Source of the DNA: Prevotella sp.
GTDB lineage: Bacteria > Bacteroidota > Bacteroidia > Bacteroidales > Bacteroidaceae
Assembly: GCA_022511045.1 (NCBI GenBank)
Contig: JAFLSF010000012.1
Span: 1 to 48,541 of the forward strand
Length of the DNA: 48,541 nucleotides
Direction: 5' to 3'
Translations under genes and position numbers: made by a program
Shown: positions 23,035-33,296 of the stretch, piece by piece
How positions within the stretch are numbered: position 1 is the first letter of the stretch
Layout of the letters: every line of letters starts with the position of its first letter
The notes under the pieces: generated by a model
Told to the model about the DNA's origin: nothing
Databases searched by the model: none
Seen by the model: only the letters and a program-made list of their open reading frames with translations

Positions 23035-25440
23035 TTATTCTGTAGCGGGCTTATCAGAGATTCCGGATTCTCCAGCATTATTGGGTAATCCGGAATTTCC
23101 TGTTTCTACAGGGATGATGCCCTCTACGTCTGGAATATCAATACTGATGGAGTCCGAATCGCTTGGAGCCTTAAAGTAGCCGCTACATCCGTAGTCGTTT
23201 GGAGAAATGCCTTCGGGCTTCTGGAACTTAGCATGATATTGTTTAAAGGCAGGGTCTTTCAATACGCTTTGCAAAAAATAACCACAGATAGGCAGTGCCG
23301 TGCGGTTGCCTTGCCCTAACTCACCTGTGCGAAAGTGAATACAACGATATTCACCTCCGACCCATGCACCAACCACCAATCGTGGTGTAGTTCCAATGAA
23401 CCACGCATCGGAGTGGTTGTTCGATGTGCCCGTTTTTCCGCCGAAGTCTGTACCTGTGTCGTAACCTACATAACTGCGCAGACGTGACGACGTACCACTC
23501 ATACCGCCTATCAATAGTTGCTGTACGAGATAGGCTGAACGCTGGCTTATCGCTTGAGTTTCTTCTTCGGGGGCTTTGTATATTTCATTACCGTCACGGT
23601 CCAGAATACGCGTGATAAGTATGGGTGCCCGATGCTTGCCATTGTTGACAGGCGTACAATAGGCATTGACCAGTTCTTCTAACGTCACATCACTCGAACC
23701 TAATGCCAAAGCTGGTGTTGGGTCAAGTTTTGAGCGGATGCCCATGTCGTGGGCAGTCTTGGCGATGCGGTCGATGCCGCACTCTTGGCCTAAGCGGACG
23801 GCTACGGAGTTGATGCTCATCGCAAAGGCCTGCTTTAGGGTGATGTCCATGTCTGAGAAAACACCATCGGCATTGGTAGGGGCCCACGTTACTTCTTTGC
23901 CTTTATCCATTACCTTCATTGAGAAGTAAGAGTCGTTGCGGGTATCGCATGGCATTATGCCTTGATTGATAGCCTCAGTATAAACAAAGAGCTTAAAGGT
24001 GGATCCTGGCTGACGCATGGCCGTCACTTTGTCGTATTTCCATGTCTTAAAGTCTATATCACCCACCCATGCTTTAACATGGCCAGTCTGTGGCTCCATA
24101 GCTAAAAAACTGCAATGCATAAAGTGCTCCATATAGCGGATGCTATCCATCGTTGACATCTCCTTTTCGATGGTGCCCTTCTCGTAGTCAAATAGCTTGA
24201 CGGTATGCGGCAGGTTAAGGTAGTAGTCTATGGAGTCCTGCTGACCGTCGAACTTTTGACGGAGATATTTATAATAAGGTGTCTTCTTTGCCAAGTCCTC
24301 AATAAAGTGTGGCATCTCTTGGTGACGTTCGTCGCGCCAGGGTGGGGTAGAGCCCCAGTGATTATTGAACGTCTGCTGTACCTGCTTCATTTGCTTGATG
24401 GCAGCCTCCTCAGCATAGCGTTGCATACGCGTGTCAATAGTGGTGTAAATCTTCAGTCCGTCCTTATACAAATCAATGCCATTCTCACGACACCAGTCCT
24501 GTAGCTCGTTCTTCACTGCCTCGCGGAAATAGAGTGCCTGTCCATCGTAATTGTTTTCTACGCTGTAATCCAAGTTGATAGGCTTCACTTTCAGCGTGTC
24601 ATAGGCCTCTTGTGTCAGGTCTTTGTGGAGCAGCATCTTGTGGAGAACCACGTTACGGCGCTCAAAGGAATTTTTGGGATTGATGCGAGGGTTATAATAG
24701 GTAGTAGCCTTCAGCAGTCCCACAAGGATGGCGGCTTGGTCAGTGGTCAGATTCTTGGGTGTGGTGCCGAAATAGGTTTTGGCTGCGGTCTTGATACCAT
24801 AGGCATTGGAGCCAAAGTCTACGGTATTGGCATACATGGTGAGAATTTCCTTTTTTGAAAAGAATAACTCAATTTTGACAGCCGTTATCCATTCCTTGCT
24901 TTTCATGATGAGTATCTTGACTCCGGGTATGTGTCCTAACAGTCCTGTAGAATATTCAGTGCGTACACGGAACATGTTCTTGACTAACTGTTGTGTGATG
25001 GTAGATGCTCCACGCGCATCACGATGAACAATATAATCTTTTAGGGCTGCGAACACTGCTTGAATGTCAATGCCGAAGTGATGATAGAAACGCTCGTCCT
25101 CAGTAGCGATAAGTGCTTGCCAAAAGACGGGATTGATTTCGTCATATTCCACAGGCGTACGGTTCTCGCTGAAATATTTGCCTATGAGTACGCCGTCTGC
25201 GCTATATAACTCAGATGCCTCTACGGTTTTAGGATTCATGATAGCGCTCATCCCTGGCGACTTGCCAAAGAGCCAAAGAAAGTTGACGTCTACCATGATG
25301 AGATAAAGTAGAAACGCAATGATAAACGTTGTAAAGGCTAAACAAGTTTTCGTATACCACTTGCTCCCTTTGTAGAGCCCTTTATACCAAGGCCAGATGC
25401 CTTTCAGCTTTTGCCAGTATTTATTGATGATTTCTTTCAT
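23035..25440 (-). CDS. mrcA: Class A penicillin-binding protein 1A
   Basis: A bifunctional peptidoglycan synthase of 801 residues. It has a cytoplasmic N-terminus, a membrane helix (about 32-50), and a GT51 glycosyltransferase with Glu114 in [10 protein letters not shown] and [12 protein letters not shown]. The transpeptidase has the nucleophile Ser480 and Lys483 in PGSTFK, the SINSVA motif, and [15 protein letters not shown]. The tail after about 740 is acidic and Ser/Pro-rich, of low complexity. Its ATG lies inside the 3' end of miaA (20-base overlap), so it is the last gene of the lipid A/miaA operon. Confidence 0.96.
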   Translation of the reverse strand: MKEIINKYWQKLKGIWPWYKGLYKGSKWYTKTCLAFTTFIIAFLLYLIMVDVNFLWLFGKSPGMSAIMNPKTVEASELYSADGVLIGKYFSENRTPVEYDEINPVFWQALIATEDERFYHHFGIDIQAVFAALKDYIVHRDARGASTITQQLVKNMFRVRTEYSTGLLGHIPGVKILIMKSKEWITAVKIELFFSKKEILTMYANTVDFGSNAYGIKTAAKTYFGTTPKNLTTDQAAILVGLLKATTYYNPRINPKNSFERRNVVLHKMLLHKDLTQEAYDTLKVKPINLDYSVENNYDGQALYFREAVKNELQDWCRENGIDLYKDGLKIYTTIDTRMQRYAEEAAIKQMKQVQQTFNNHWGSTPPWRDERHQEMPHFIEDLAKKTPYYKYLRQKFDGQQDSIDYYLNLPHTVKLFDYEKGTIEKEMSTMDSIRYMEHFMHCSFLAMEPQTGHVKAWVGDIDFKTWKYDKVTAMRQPGSTFKLFVYTEAINQGIMPCDTRNDSYFSMKVMDKGKEVTWAPTNADGVFSDMDITLKQAFAMSINSVAVRLGQECGIDRIAKTAHDMGIRSKLDPTPALALGSSDVTLEELVNAYCTPVNNGKHRAPILITRILDRDGNEIYKAPEEETQAISQRSAYLVQQLLIGGMSGTSSRLRSYVGYDTGTDFGGKTGTSNNHSDAWFIGTTPRLVVGAWVGGEYRCIHFRTGELGQGNRTALPICGYFLQSVLKDPAFKQYHAKFQKPEGISPNDYGCSGYFKAPSDSDSISIDIPDVEGIIPVETGNSGLPNNAGESGISDKPATE

Positions 25441-26323
25441 AGTCTGATAGATAGTTTAGTATTTCCTGTTTCTGGTCGGGATGGAACCACCGCATCTCGG
25501 CATCGCGCTTGAACCAAGTCAGTTGCTTTCGGGCATAACGACGGGTATTCCCCTTAATGCGCTCTACTGCTTCATCTAATGGCCAGCGTCCGTCAAGATA
25601 GTCGAATAGTTCTTTATATCCTACGGTGTTCAAGGCGTTCGCCTGTCGATGATTATAGAGCTCCTTAACCTCGTCTAATAAACCATCAGCCATCATTTGG
25701 TCCACCCTCTGGTTAATACGCTGATAGAGTTCCTCGCGGTCACGGTTCAGTCCGATTTTAATGATTTGGAATGGACGTTTCTTTTTTTGCTGGGTACGGA
25801 AAGAGGTATAGGTACGCCCTGTCTGGTAGCAGATTTCCAATGCGTGAATGACACGTCGGTAGTTCTGGCGGTCGACCACCTCATAATGTGCTGGGTCTAA
25901 TCGTTGCAGGTCTTTGCAAAGTGCATCCAGTCCTTCTGCTTCGTAGCGGCGTTTCATCTCCTTGCGAATGTCGTCACGAATGGTAGGAATGTCGTCAATG
26001 CCGTTGCACACGGCATCAATGTACATCATCGAACCGCCCGATAAGATGTTGATGGCTGAAGGGGACTCCTTCAGCCGCTGCAATACCTCTTGCTCAAACA
26101 TCGAGGCATTATAGTAGTCATTTATGCTCTTGGAACCAACGAAATAGTGTTTTACCAACCGTTGTTCTTCCTCCGTAGGTGCTGCTGTGCCTATCTTCAG
26201 TTCACGATAAATCTGTCGCGAGTCAGCGTTGAGTACGGGTACGCCATAATGGCGAGCTAACTCTAAGGTGAGTGCCGTTTTTCCTACGGCTGTAGGTCCC
26301 GTGATGACGATAAGCGTTTGCAT
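25421..26323 (-). CDS. miaA: tRNA dimethylallyltransferase
   Basis: Adds a dimethylallyl group to adenosine 37 of tRNAs that read codons starting with U. 300 residues, a standard length. The P-loop [10 protein letters not shown] lies at 8-17. [16 protein letters not shown] and GGSMMYIDA (the family's GGTGLY equivalent) follow, then the [14 protein letters not shown] and KRDAEMRWF segments. It follows lpxA after 47 bases and overlaps the start of PBP1A by 20 bases, so it is probably part of the envelope operon. Confidence 0.96.
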   Translation of the reverse strand: MQTLIVITGPTAVGKTALTLELARHYGVPVLNADSRQIYRELKIGTAAPTEEEQRLVKHYFVGSKSINDYYNASMFEQEVLQRLKESPSAINILSGGSMMYIDAVCNGIDDIPTIRDDIRKEMKRRYEAEGLDALCKDLQRLDPAHYEVVDRQNYRRVIHALEICYQTGRTYTSFRTQQKKKRPFQIIKIGLNRDREELYQRINQRVDQMMADGLLDEVKELYNHRQANALNTVGYKELFDYLDGRWPLDEAVERIKGNTRRYARKQLTWFKRDAEMRWFHPDQKQEILNYLSDYERNHQ

Positions 26324-26370
26324 GATATACCGATTGACGGAACTAACGATAGAGACTTGATAGCGTGTTC

Positions 26371-27141
26371 TTATCTGATGACACCACGCTTGGAAGACTC
26401 AATGAATGAGCAGATATATTCCACCTCCTTAGAGTCGGGATATTTAGCACGAGCCTCAGCAACACCTTCTTTCAATACCCCTTTTGAATAGATGATGCGG
26501 TAGGCGTCGTGTATGGCCTCAATGACGTCGTTGGCAAATCCGCGACGACGCAGGCCGATGAGATTGACACCAGCATAACGAATGGGTTCCTTGCCTGCAA
26601 TGACGTAGGGTGGTATGTCCTGCGATGTGCGTGAACCACCCTGGAACATCACGTAGCTGCCTACATGACAGAACTGGTGGAACAGGCAGGTGGCGGATAT
26701 GATGGCATAGTCGTCCACTTCCACTTCGCCAGCAAACTTTGTTGAGTTGCCAATGATACAGCCATTGCCAACCACACAGTCGTGGGCAATATGCATGTTT
26801 TCCATCAGCAGGTTGCCATTACCTACTACGGTCTTTCCTTTCGAGGCCGTTCCGCGACTGATGGTTACGTTCTCACGGATGCTGTTGTTGTCGCCTATCT
26901 CACATGTTGTCTCCTCGCCTTGAAACTTCAGGTCTTGGGGCTTGGTGGAAATAGACGCGCCCGGGAAGAACTCGTTGTTGTTGCCGATGCGAGCACCAAA
27001 GTGAATTGTAACGTTGTTCAGCAACTTATTGTTGTCGCCGATGACTACGTTCTTGTCAATGACGCAGAAGGGACCGATGACGTTGTTGTCACCGAGTTTT
27101 GCCTCGGGGTCTACCACTGCTAAAGGATGTATCTGATTCAT
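26371..27141 (-). CDS. lpxA: UDP-N-acetylglucosamine O-acyltransferase
   Basis: Transfers a 3-hydroxyacyl chain from acyl carrier protein to UDP-GlcNAc, the first step of lipid A synthesis. With the ATG at 27141 it is 256 residues, the usual length. A left-handed beta-helix of hexapeptide repeats ([IV]G-x-x-x-x) fills the first two thirds, with [15 protein letters not shown] containing the catalytic histidine. A further ATG at 27171 would add ten basic residues (MAKRKSASRQ) and sits 6 bases after the lpxC-fabZ stop. I prefer 27141 because [14 protein letters not shown] matches where family members begin. Confidence 0.94.
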   Translation of the reverse strand: MNQIHPLAVVDPEAKLGDNNVIGPFCVIDKNVVIGDNNKLLNNVTIHFGARIGNNNEFFPGASISTKPQDLKFQGEETTCEIGDNNSIRENVTISRGTASKGKTVVGNGNLLMENMHIAHDCVVGNGCIIGNSTKFAGEVEVDDYAIISATCLFHQFCHVGSYVMFQGGSRTSQDIPPYVIAGKEPIRYAGVNLIGLRRRGFANDVIEAIHDAYRIIYSKGVLKEGVAEARAKYPDSKEVEYICSFIESSKRGVIR

Positions 27142-27177
27142 TTGTCGACTTGCTGATTTACGTTTGGCCAATTGTTA

Positions 27178-28560
27178 TTATTTGTTCTTGACGATTTGAG
27201 CGGTAAAGGTTGCTTCAGCCACCACATGGTCGCCCACGAAGATGTAGCCCTTCATTGATGAAATGCCGTGACGGACGGGAGCCAAAAGGTCTACTTTGAA
27301 CAGCAGAGTGTCGCCTGGCACCACCTTTTGGCGGAACTTTACGCCGTCTATCTTCATAAAGTATGTTGACCAACGTTCTGGCTCCTCCAATGAGTTCAGC
27401 ACCAGCAGGCCGCCGCACTGAGCCATAGCCTCAATCTGCAAGACCCCTGGCATAACGGGCTCCTCGGGGAAGTGCCCCTGGAAGAAAGGCTCGTTAGCCG
27501 TTACGTTCTTGATGCCTACAATGGTGTTTCCGCCTAAAGCTATTACCTTGTCAACCAGTTGCATGGGATAGCGGTGGGGCAGCAGTTTGCGGATGCGGTT
27601 TACGTCCATCAGCGGCTCCTCGTTAGGGTCGTAGATGGGAGCCTGTATCTCATGTTTGCGGATTTCTTTGCGCATCTGGCGGGCAAACTTGTTGTTGATG
27701 GTATGTCCGGGACGGGTGGCAATGATGCGTCCTTTAATGGGCTTGCCGATGAGTGCCATATCACCTATGATGTCAAGCAACTTATGACGAGTGCACTCGT
27801 TCTCCCATGCCAACGGCTTGGTTTGTATATAGCCTAACTCCGTAGCGTCACGATGCTCAACATGCAGCATGTCAGCCAGCATGTCGAGGCGTTCTTGAGT
27901 CGTCTGACGCTCGTAGATGACGATGGCATTGTCCAAGTCACCACCTTTGATAAGGTTGGCCTGCAAAAGAGGCTCAATGTCACGCACAAAGACAAAGGTA
28001 CGGGCGGCAGCGATGTCTGTGGCGAACTTGTCAATCTTGTCAAGGGTGGCAAACTGCGAATTGATGAACTTCGAGTCAAACGAGCACATGGCCGTCAGCG
28101 AGAAGTCTTCATCGGGCAGCAAGGTAATGCACGAGCCAGTCTTCTCGTCCTTCACCTCTATCTTCTTGCGAATGACATAGTAGTCTTTGGGAGCATTTTG
28201 CTCAGCGAGACCGACCTCGTTGATGCGCTGCACGTACTGGATAGCAGAACCGTCAAGAATCGGGAATTCTGGGCCGTTGACTTGTATGAGACAATTATCA
28301 ATACCCAGTGCGTAAAGTGCTGCCAGACCATGCTCTACGGTCGATACGCGTGCTTCGCCTTTAGCCAAGACGGTGCCACGTTGGGTGTCTATTACGTTTT
28401 CCGCTATGGCATCAATAATTGGCTCACCCTCTAAGTCTATACGTTGTATCTTATATCCAGTATTCTCTGGAGCAGGATTGAAGGTCACGGTCAGGTGTAG
28501 TCCCGTGTGCAGTCCCTTTCCATAAAGTGAAAAACTGCCTTTCAGTGTTTGTTGTTTCAT
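27178..28560 (-). CDS. lpxC: Bifunctional LpxC deacetylase / FabZ dehydratase
   Basis: A fusion typical of Bacteroidetes, 460 residues. The N-terminal LpxC part (about 1-300) removes acetate from UDP-3-acyl-GlcNAc; zinc ligands are visible in STVEHGLAAL and in RHKLLDIIGDMAL. The C-terminal FabZ part (about 315-460) dehydrates 3-hydroxyacyl-ACP; it has LLPHRYPMQLVDKV and the catalytic FQGHFPEEPVMPGVLQIE. The fusion joins lipid A and fatty acid synthesis, which compete for the same hydroxyacyl-ACP. It begins 3 bases after lpxD and ends just before lpxA. Confidence 0.97.
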   Translation of the reverse strand: MKQQTLKGSFSLYGKGLHTGLHLTVTFNPAPENTGYKIQRIDLEGEPIIDAIAENVIDTQRGTVLAKGEARVSTVEHGLAALYALGIDNCLIQVNGPEFPILDGSAIQYVQRINEVGLAEQNAPKDYYVIRKKIEVKDEKTGSCITLLPDEDFSLTAMCSFDSKFINSQFATLDKIDKFATDIAAARTFVFVRDIEPLLQANLIKGGDLDNAIVIYERQTTQERLDMLADMLHVEHRDATELGYIQTKPLAWENECTRHKLLDIIGDMALIGKPIKGRIIATRPGHTINNKFARQMRKEIRKHEIQAPIYDPNEEPLMDVNRIRKLLPHRYPMQLVDKVIALGGNTIVGIKNVTANEPFFQGHFPEEPVMPGVLQIEAMAQCGGLLVLNSLEEPERWSTYFMKIDGVKFRQKVVPGDTLLFKVDLLAPVRHGISSMKGYIFVGDHVVAEATFTAQIVKNK

Positions 28561-28563
28561 AGC

Positions 28564-29547
28564 TTATTTAGATTTCTTAAGTTCTTCCAATTCTTTGCGC
28601 AGTGCGTTCAGTTCGCGATACATATCGGGCAGTCGCTTGACGACAGCCTGTGCCTTGAAAAATAGCTTCGGGTCAATGGCAGGAGCACCGATGAGCTGCT
28701 CGCCGTTGCCCTTCGTGTTGCTGATGACACCACTTTGGGCACCAATGAAGGTACGGTCGGCAATCTTGATGTGGCCGGCAAAGCCTGCCTGTCCGCCTAC
28801 CATGCACCACGCGCCTATCTTCGTCGAGCCAGCCATTCCCACTTGGGCTGACATGACGGTGTTCTCGCCGATTTCACAGTTGTGGGCCACTTGGATGAGG
28901 TTGTCCAGCTTCACTCCCTTATGGATAATGGTCTGTCCCATAGTAGAGCGGTCTATACAGGTGTTGGCACCTATCTCCACATCGTCCTCTATAACGACTG
29001 TGCCCAACTGGGGTATCTTCTCATAGCCTTCGGTATTGGGAGCGAAGCCGAAGCCGTCTGCTCCGATGACCGAACCGGCATGAATGGTCACATTGTTACC
29101 TATCTTACATCCGTCGTACACTACAACGTGCGGATAGATGGCCGTACCGTCGCCAATGGTAACATTTTCGCCGATGCAGGCAAAAGGACCAATATAGACA
29201 TCTTTTCCGATTTTAGCCGATTTGGCCACAAAAGCCAGCGAGTCAATGCCCTTTTTCTTAGGCATCATCTGGGCGTACATTTGCATCAGCTTAGCCACGC
29301 ACTCGTACGCGTTCTCCACGCGAATTAGCGTACACGCTACGGGATGCTCCAGTTCGAGGTCGTTGTTCACAAGGACGACGCTCGACTTGGTTTCGTAGAT
29401 ATAAGGCGTGTATTTGGGGTTCGACAGGAAAGAAATGGCTCCCTCCTTGCCTTCTTCGATTTTTGCAAAGGTATTGATTTTGGCATTCTCGTTGCCTTCC
29501 ACTCGGCCGCCTATTAGGTCGGCTATTTGTTTGGCTGTAAATTCCAT
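28564..29547 (-). CDS. lpxD: UDP-3-O-(3-hydroxyacyl)glucosamine N-acyltransferase
   Basis: Adds the second hydroxyacyl chain to the lipid A precursor. 327 residues. The N-terminal uridine-binding domain starts [14 protein letters not shown] and contains [11 protein letters not shown] hexapeptide-repeat beta-helix follows, including the acyltransferase signature [15 protein letters not shown] and [12 protein letters not shown] with the catalytic histidine. A C-terminal helix is rich in Leu, Glu and Lys. A -7 box TAACTTTG (minus strand, 29577-29584) lies upstream, partly inside the gap after the HD gene. It forms an operon with lpxC-fabZ. Confidence 0.96.
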   Translation of the reverse strand: MEFTAKQIADLIGGRVEGNENAKINTFAKIEEGKEGAISFLSNPKYTPYIYETKSSVVLVNNDLELEHPVACTLIRVENAYECVAKLMQMYAQMMPKKKGIDSLAFVAKSAKIGKDVYIGPFACIGENVTIGDGTAIYPHVVVYDGCKIGNNVTIHAGSVIGADGFGFAPNTEGYEKIPQLGTVVIEDDVEIGANTCIDRSTMGQTIIHKGVKLDNLIQVAHNCEIGENTVMSAQVGMAGSTKIGAWCMVGGQAGFAGHIKIADRTFIGAQSGVISNTKGNGEQLIGAPAIDPKLFFKAQAVVKRLPDMYRELNALRKELEELKKSK

Positions 29548-29576
29548 TATGCAGTACTCATTTTAATATAGCCCTG

Positions 29577-29584
29577 CAAAGTTA
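29577..29584 (-). promoter_or_regulatory. -7 box for the lpxD operon
   Basis: The minus strand reads TAACTTTG about 30 bases upstream of the lpxD ATG, in the 48-base gap after the HD gene. No TTG was found at -33, where the HD gene ends. Confidence 0.5.
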
Positions 29585-29595
29585 CGAAAAAAAAC

Positions 29596-30828
29596 TTAGA
29601 AACGTTGATAACAGAGGTAATATTTACGTATTTTTTTCGAAAGAAGTTGTACGTTGAGTATCTCAGAGGCTTCAGCAATATCTTTTACTGTGCCGTCCTT
29701 GTAAAGAATTCCTATGCTGTCGTCCTCTGGATTGTACATATCTTTGCCGATTTCCGTCAGGCTCATCAGATAGCGCGTGTCGTCCTCCGCAATGCCCATA
29801 CTCTGGGCTATCTGCTGGCGAATATTGTTTAAATACTCTTCAGTGGGAGGCTCCTCCGTCACCTCTACCTTGAAGAGTCGCCTGTCTAACAAGTCTGTGG
29901 CCAACGTGGAGAGTATCAAGTCGTCGTCATGTCGCCACACTTTCATAGCGCTCCAAATGTCGCTGTCATCCAACTCAGCATACATCCGCAAAGCCTCCTC
30001 ATGTTCTGCAAACCACTGCGCATCAACGTCATGCTCCAAAAAGTAGGCGAGGGCAGGCGTCGCAAAGGGACGGCGACCTTGACGCACCAGCCACTTGGCA
30101 CGCATCAAGGCATTGACTAAAATCTTCTCGTAACCTACGGTGGTTTTGTGCAAATATACCTGCCAATACATGAGCCGGCGGCTCGTCAAGTAGTTCTCTA
30201 TGGAATAAATCCCCTTTGCGTCAATCACCAATCGGTCGTCGGCTACGTTGAGCATCTTGATGATGCGCGCCGAACCGATGTTTCCCTCGGTGACACCCGT
30301 GAAGAACGAGTCGCGCCGCAGGTAGTCCAGACGGTCCATATCCAGCTGGCTACTGATGAGCTGGTGGAAAATCTTATTGGGATATTCGTCTTTGAAAATG
30401 CTGATGGCCAAGTTTAACTCTCCCCGTAGGTCGCGGTTGATTTGTTCCATCATCAGCAGCGAGATGTCCTCGTGCGACACATTGTTCATCAGCGTATGCT
30501 CCAGCACATGCGAGAACGGCCCGTGACCGATGTCGTGCATTAAGATGGCAGCTTGTACGGCCTCTGCCTCCGAGTCGAAGATATAGACACCCTTTTCCCT
30601 TAATGACTTCACGGCCTCCGACATGAGGTGAAAGGCACCTAACGAATGTTGGAAACGAGTATGGCGGGCACCAGGGTAGACTACGCAGGTCAACCCTAAC
30701 TGACTGATGCGGTTAAGACGCTGGAACAGCGGATGGCTGACGACGTCGTACAAAATTCCTCGCCGAATCTTGATAAACCCGAAGACGGGGTCGTTGATAA
30801 TCTTGTGCTCGTTCATACTCAAAGGCAT
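29596..30828 (-). CDS. HD-domain phosphohydrolase (dNTPase-like)
   Basis: 410 residues, cytoplasmic. An N-terminal HD domain has HTRFQHSLGAFHL and then AILMHDIGHGPFSHVLEHTL, giving the metal-binding His and His-Asp residues, and QLDMDRLDYLRRDSF. This resembles SAMHD1/dGTPase-like HD proteins, which cleave dNTPs or related nucleotides; the real substrate is unknown. Two starts are possible, 30828 or 30816 (MNEHKIINDPVFGF); the conserved text begins at the second. The gene commonly stands before lpxD in Bacteroidales. The palindrome array B lies just upstream. Confidence 0.9.
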   Translation of the reverse strand: MPLSMNEHKIINDPVFGFIKIRRGILYDVVSHPLFQRLNRISQLGLTCVVYPGARHTRFQHSLGAFHLMSEAVKSLREKGVYIFDSEAEAVQAAILMHDIGHGPFSHVLEHTLMNNVSHEDISLLMMEQINRDLRGELNLAISIFKDEYPNKIFHQLISSQLDMDRLDYLRRDSFFTGVTEGNIGSARIIKMLNVADDRLVIDAKGIYSIENYLTSRRLMYWQVYLHKTTVGYEKILVNALMRAKWLVRQGRRPFATPALAYFLEHDVDAQWFAEHEEALRMYAELDDSDIWSAMKVWRHDDDLILSTLATDLLDRRLFKVEVTEEPPTEEYLNNIRQQIAQSMGIAEDDTRYLMSLTEIGKDMYNPEDDSIGILYKDGTVKDIAEASEILNVQLLSKKIRKYYLCYQRF

Positions 30829-30846
30829 TGGTAACTATTCTCGCCT

Positions 30847-30997
30847 GTAGCGCGGACTATCCGCACCCTTAGTGTGCTTACTCCGCACCCTCGGTGCGGA
30901 CTATCCGGACTCATAGTGCGGACTATGCGCACTATTGGCGTGGACTATCCGCGTGGGTCGTGAGGCCTATACTCGAAACGAGCGAGGCCTATACACG
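30847..30997. repeat. Array of short palindromes, copy B
   Basis: Between the galK stop (31008) and the HD gene start (30828) lie seven short units of the same family as 13335-13464. B1 (30847-30866) is identical over 20 bases to A1. B2 (30871-30888) is the reverse complement of A2 with one mismatch. B3 (30892-30910) and B4 (30915-30933) contain GTGCGGACTAT, and ACTCATAGTGCGGACTAT is shared exactly with copy A. B5 (30938-30955) contains GTGGACTATCC. B6 and B7 (about 30959-30997) contain GAGGCCTATA. Unit order matches copy A. No gene is supported inside. Confidence 0.8.
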
Positions 30998-31007
30998 TTC
31001 TGAGGGG

Positions 31008-32174
31008 CTAACAGAGTCGGCGGGCACCGTCGCCTATGACGACGTCGATGACCTTAGGTTCGTGACCGTACTTCTCGGCAAAACGCTTCTTGGCATCAGC
31101 AATGAATGACTGGTAAAGGTCGTTGCGCACCAGATTGATGGTGCAACCTCCAAAGCCGCCACCCATGATGCGCGAACCAGTGACACCGTTGTCGCGGGCT
31201 ATCTGGTTGAGGAAGTCCAGTTCTTCGCAAGAAACCTCGTACTCTTTGCTGAGGCCCTCGTGGGTCTGATACATCATTTCGCCCACTTTCTCGTAATCGT
31301 CCACTTGCAATGCGGCGCAGACGGTCAGCACGCGTTCCCGCTCGCCCATCACAAAGTGGGCGCGCTTGTAGTCCGTTTCTCCCACCTCGTCCTTGACTTC
31401 TTCCAATTGTTTCCACGTGCAGTCACGCAGGGTTTCAATATTGTCATCGGGATAGCGGGCTTGGATGTGCTTCACTACATTCTCGCATGAATTACGGCGG
31501 TCGTTATATGGCGAGCCTGCCAGCTGGTGTTTTACCACGCTGTCAAGCAGCACGAGCCGATAGCCGTCGGGCTTGAAGGGGAAGTATTCGAATTCGCGTG
31601 AGCGACAGTCCAGACGCATCAGACAGCCTGCCTTGCCGAAGACGCTGGCAAACTCGTCCATGATGCCGCAGTTTACTCCAATATAGTTATGTTCCGTTGC
31701 TTGGCCTGCCAAGACTAAGTCCCATTGGCTTGCCTGATTGTCGCCGAAGAGGTCGTTCAGTCCGTAGGCAAAACAGCTGGTCATAGCGGCAGAGGACGAC
31801 ATGCCTGCTCCCAAAGGAATGTCGCTGGAGAAGGCGATGTTGAAGCCCTTGACGGCCACACCCCGCTTCTTCATTTCGTGGGCTACTCCATAGATGTAGC
31901 GGGCCCACGAGGTACGGGGGCCTTCTGAGTCGCTCAGTTTGAAGTCTACGCGGTCTTTGAGGTCGATGGCGTAGGCCATTACAGTGTCCTCTGTTCCGTT
32001 GGCGCGCATCTCGGCCACAACTGCCTTGTCTACGGCTCCGGGGAAAACGTAGCCTCCGTTGTAGTCCGTGTGTTCGCCAATGAGGTTGATGCGTCCGGGT
32101 GCGGCGTAGACGTTACCCGTCTTGCCGTCGAAGTGCTTTACGAAGCGACTTCTTACTTGTTCAATTTCTATCAT
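31008..32174 (-). CDS. galK: Galactokinase
   Basis: Phosphorylates galactose to galactose 1-phosphate in the Leloir pathway. With the ATG at 32174 it is 388 residues. It shows the galactokinase signature GRINLIGEHTDYNGGYVF, the GHMP ATP loop PLGAGMSSSAAM, and GSRIMGGGFGGCTINL near the end. An open frame continues 106 codons upstream through galM but lacks family similarity, so that extension is rejected. It follows galM by 14 bases. The palindrome array B begins within about 10 bases of its stop and would be the 3' end of its transcript. Confidence 0.96.
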   Translation of the reverse strand: MIEIEQVRSRFVKHFDGKTGNVYAAPGRINLIGEHTDYNGGYVFPGAVDKAVVAEMRANGTEDTVMAYAIDLKDRVDFKLSDSEGPRTSWARYIYGVAHEMKKRGVAVKGFNIAFSSDIPLGAGMSSSAAMTSCFAYGLNDLFGDNQASQWDLVLAGQATEHNYIGVNCGIMDEFASVFGKAGCLMRLDCRSREFEYFPFKPDGYRLVLLDSVVKHQLAGSPYNDRRNSCENVVKHIQARYPDDNIETLRDCTWKQLEEVKDEVGETDYKRAHFVMGERERVLTVCAALQVDDYEKVGEMMYQTHEGLSKEYEVSCEELDFLNQIARDNGVTGSRIMGGGFGGCTINLVRNDLYQSFIADAKKRFAEKYGHEPKVIDVVIGDGARRLC

Positions 32175-32188
32175 AATGGTTGATTTAA

Positions 32189-33280
32189 TTATTCGGTAAC
32201 ACCAAATCGGTATATGGTCTTTTGCTTGTATTGCTCTCCAGGGTTGAGTACCACCGAGGGGAAATAGGGGCGGTTGGGGGAGTCGGGGAAGTGCTGGCAC
32301 TCGAAACAGATGGCCGAGCGACGGGGGAAGGTGGCCCCGTGAGCACCCTTGTAGCCAGTTGCCCAGTTGTCGGTATATACTTGCATGCCCGGTTCTGTTG
32401 TATAGACTTCTAAGGTACGTCCACTTTCTGGCTCCGTCAATCGTGCGGCAAAGCTCAGTTCGCCCTCCTCCTGCTTGTTCAGCACAAAGCAATGGTCGTA
32501 GCCGTTGCCGTTTTGTATCTGCTCGTTGTCCGCATCAATGTCCTGCCCGACGGTCTTCGCCGTGCGGAAATCGAAAGGTGTGCCTGCCACTTTGAGGATT
32601 TCGCCCGTAGGGATGCACGTGTTATCAATGGGCAGGAAGAAATCGGCATTGATTTCGCAGAGTTGGTCGTTGACGGTGGGTGTGGGATTGCCCAAGCCTG
32701 TCAGCGAGAAAAACGCATGGTGAGTCAGATTGATGATGGTCTTTTTGTTGGTAGTTGCCAGATACTCAATTACCAGTTCATTGAGGTCGGTAAAGGTATA
32801 TTCAACGGTGATGCGACACTCGCCTGTAAATCCCTCCTCGCCATAGCTACTGACATAATTTAATGCCAGTGAGCGAGGCCCCATCTGCTTGGCATCCCAG
32901 ACGCGGGAGTGGAAACCCGTAGGACCGCCATGAAGGGCATTGAGACCGTTGTTTACAGCTAACTGATACTCTTTCCCATTTAGCGTAAATTGTCCTTTGG
33001 CAATACGATTGCCATAACGGCCGATAAGCGTGGAGAGATAAGGCTCTGGCGAATTGATAACGTCTTGGATGTTGTCGTGCCCTTGAATAACATTGGCCAC
33101 TTGTCCATTCTTGTCAGGTACCATCATGGCAACGATAGCACCGCCATAGTTCGTAACTGCCACCTCATAACCCTTGCGGTTTCTGAGAATATATAAGTCC
33201 GTCTTCTTTCCATTGATTGTAGTCTGGAAGTCCTTGCGGTTCAGACCGCACAAGTTAGTTGTTTCAGTTTGGTTAGCCAT
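32189..33280 (-). CDS. galM: Aldose 1-epimerase (mutarotase)
   Basis: Interconverts the anomers of galactose and glucose, feeding galactokinase. 363 residues, no signal peptide. It shows NYGGAIVAMMVPD, the substrate-binding GRYGNRIAKGQF, NGLNALHGGPTGFH, the catalytic histidine in NLTHHAFFSL, and the catalytic glutamate region near GVTE/FPSVVLNPGEQY. It lies 16 bases after folC and 14 before galK, so the galactose genes are likely co-transcribed with folC. Confidence 0.95.
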   Translation of the reverse strand: MANQTETTNLCGLNRKDFQTTINGKKTDLYILRNRKGYEVAVTNYGGAIVAMMVPDKNGQVANVIQGHDNIQDVINSPEPYLSTLIGRYGNRIAKGQFTLNGKEYQLAVNNGLNALHGGPTGFHSRVWDAKQMGPRSLALNYVSSYGEEGFTGECRITVEYTFTDLNELVIEYLATTNKKTIINLTHHAFFSLTGLGNPTPTVNDQLCEINADFFLPIDNTCIPTGEILKVAGTPFDFRTAKTVGQDIDADNEQIQNGNGYDHCFVLNKQEEGELSFAARLTEPESGRTLEVYTTEPGMQVYTDNWATGYKGAHGATFPRRSAICFECQHFPDSPNRPYFPSVVLNPGEQYKQKTIYRFGVTE

Positions 33281-33296
33281 ATTGTTGTGATTTTAG

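Noticed and set aside
30894..31109. Small plus-strand open frame across palindrome array B and the galK end
   Set aside because: Arises from the repeat units and the antisense of galK; no start context or family.
32175..32492. 106-codon N-terminal extension of galactokinase
   Set aside because: Runs through galM coding sequence in another frame and lacks similarity to galactokinase; the family start is at 32174.
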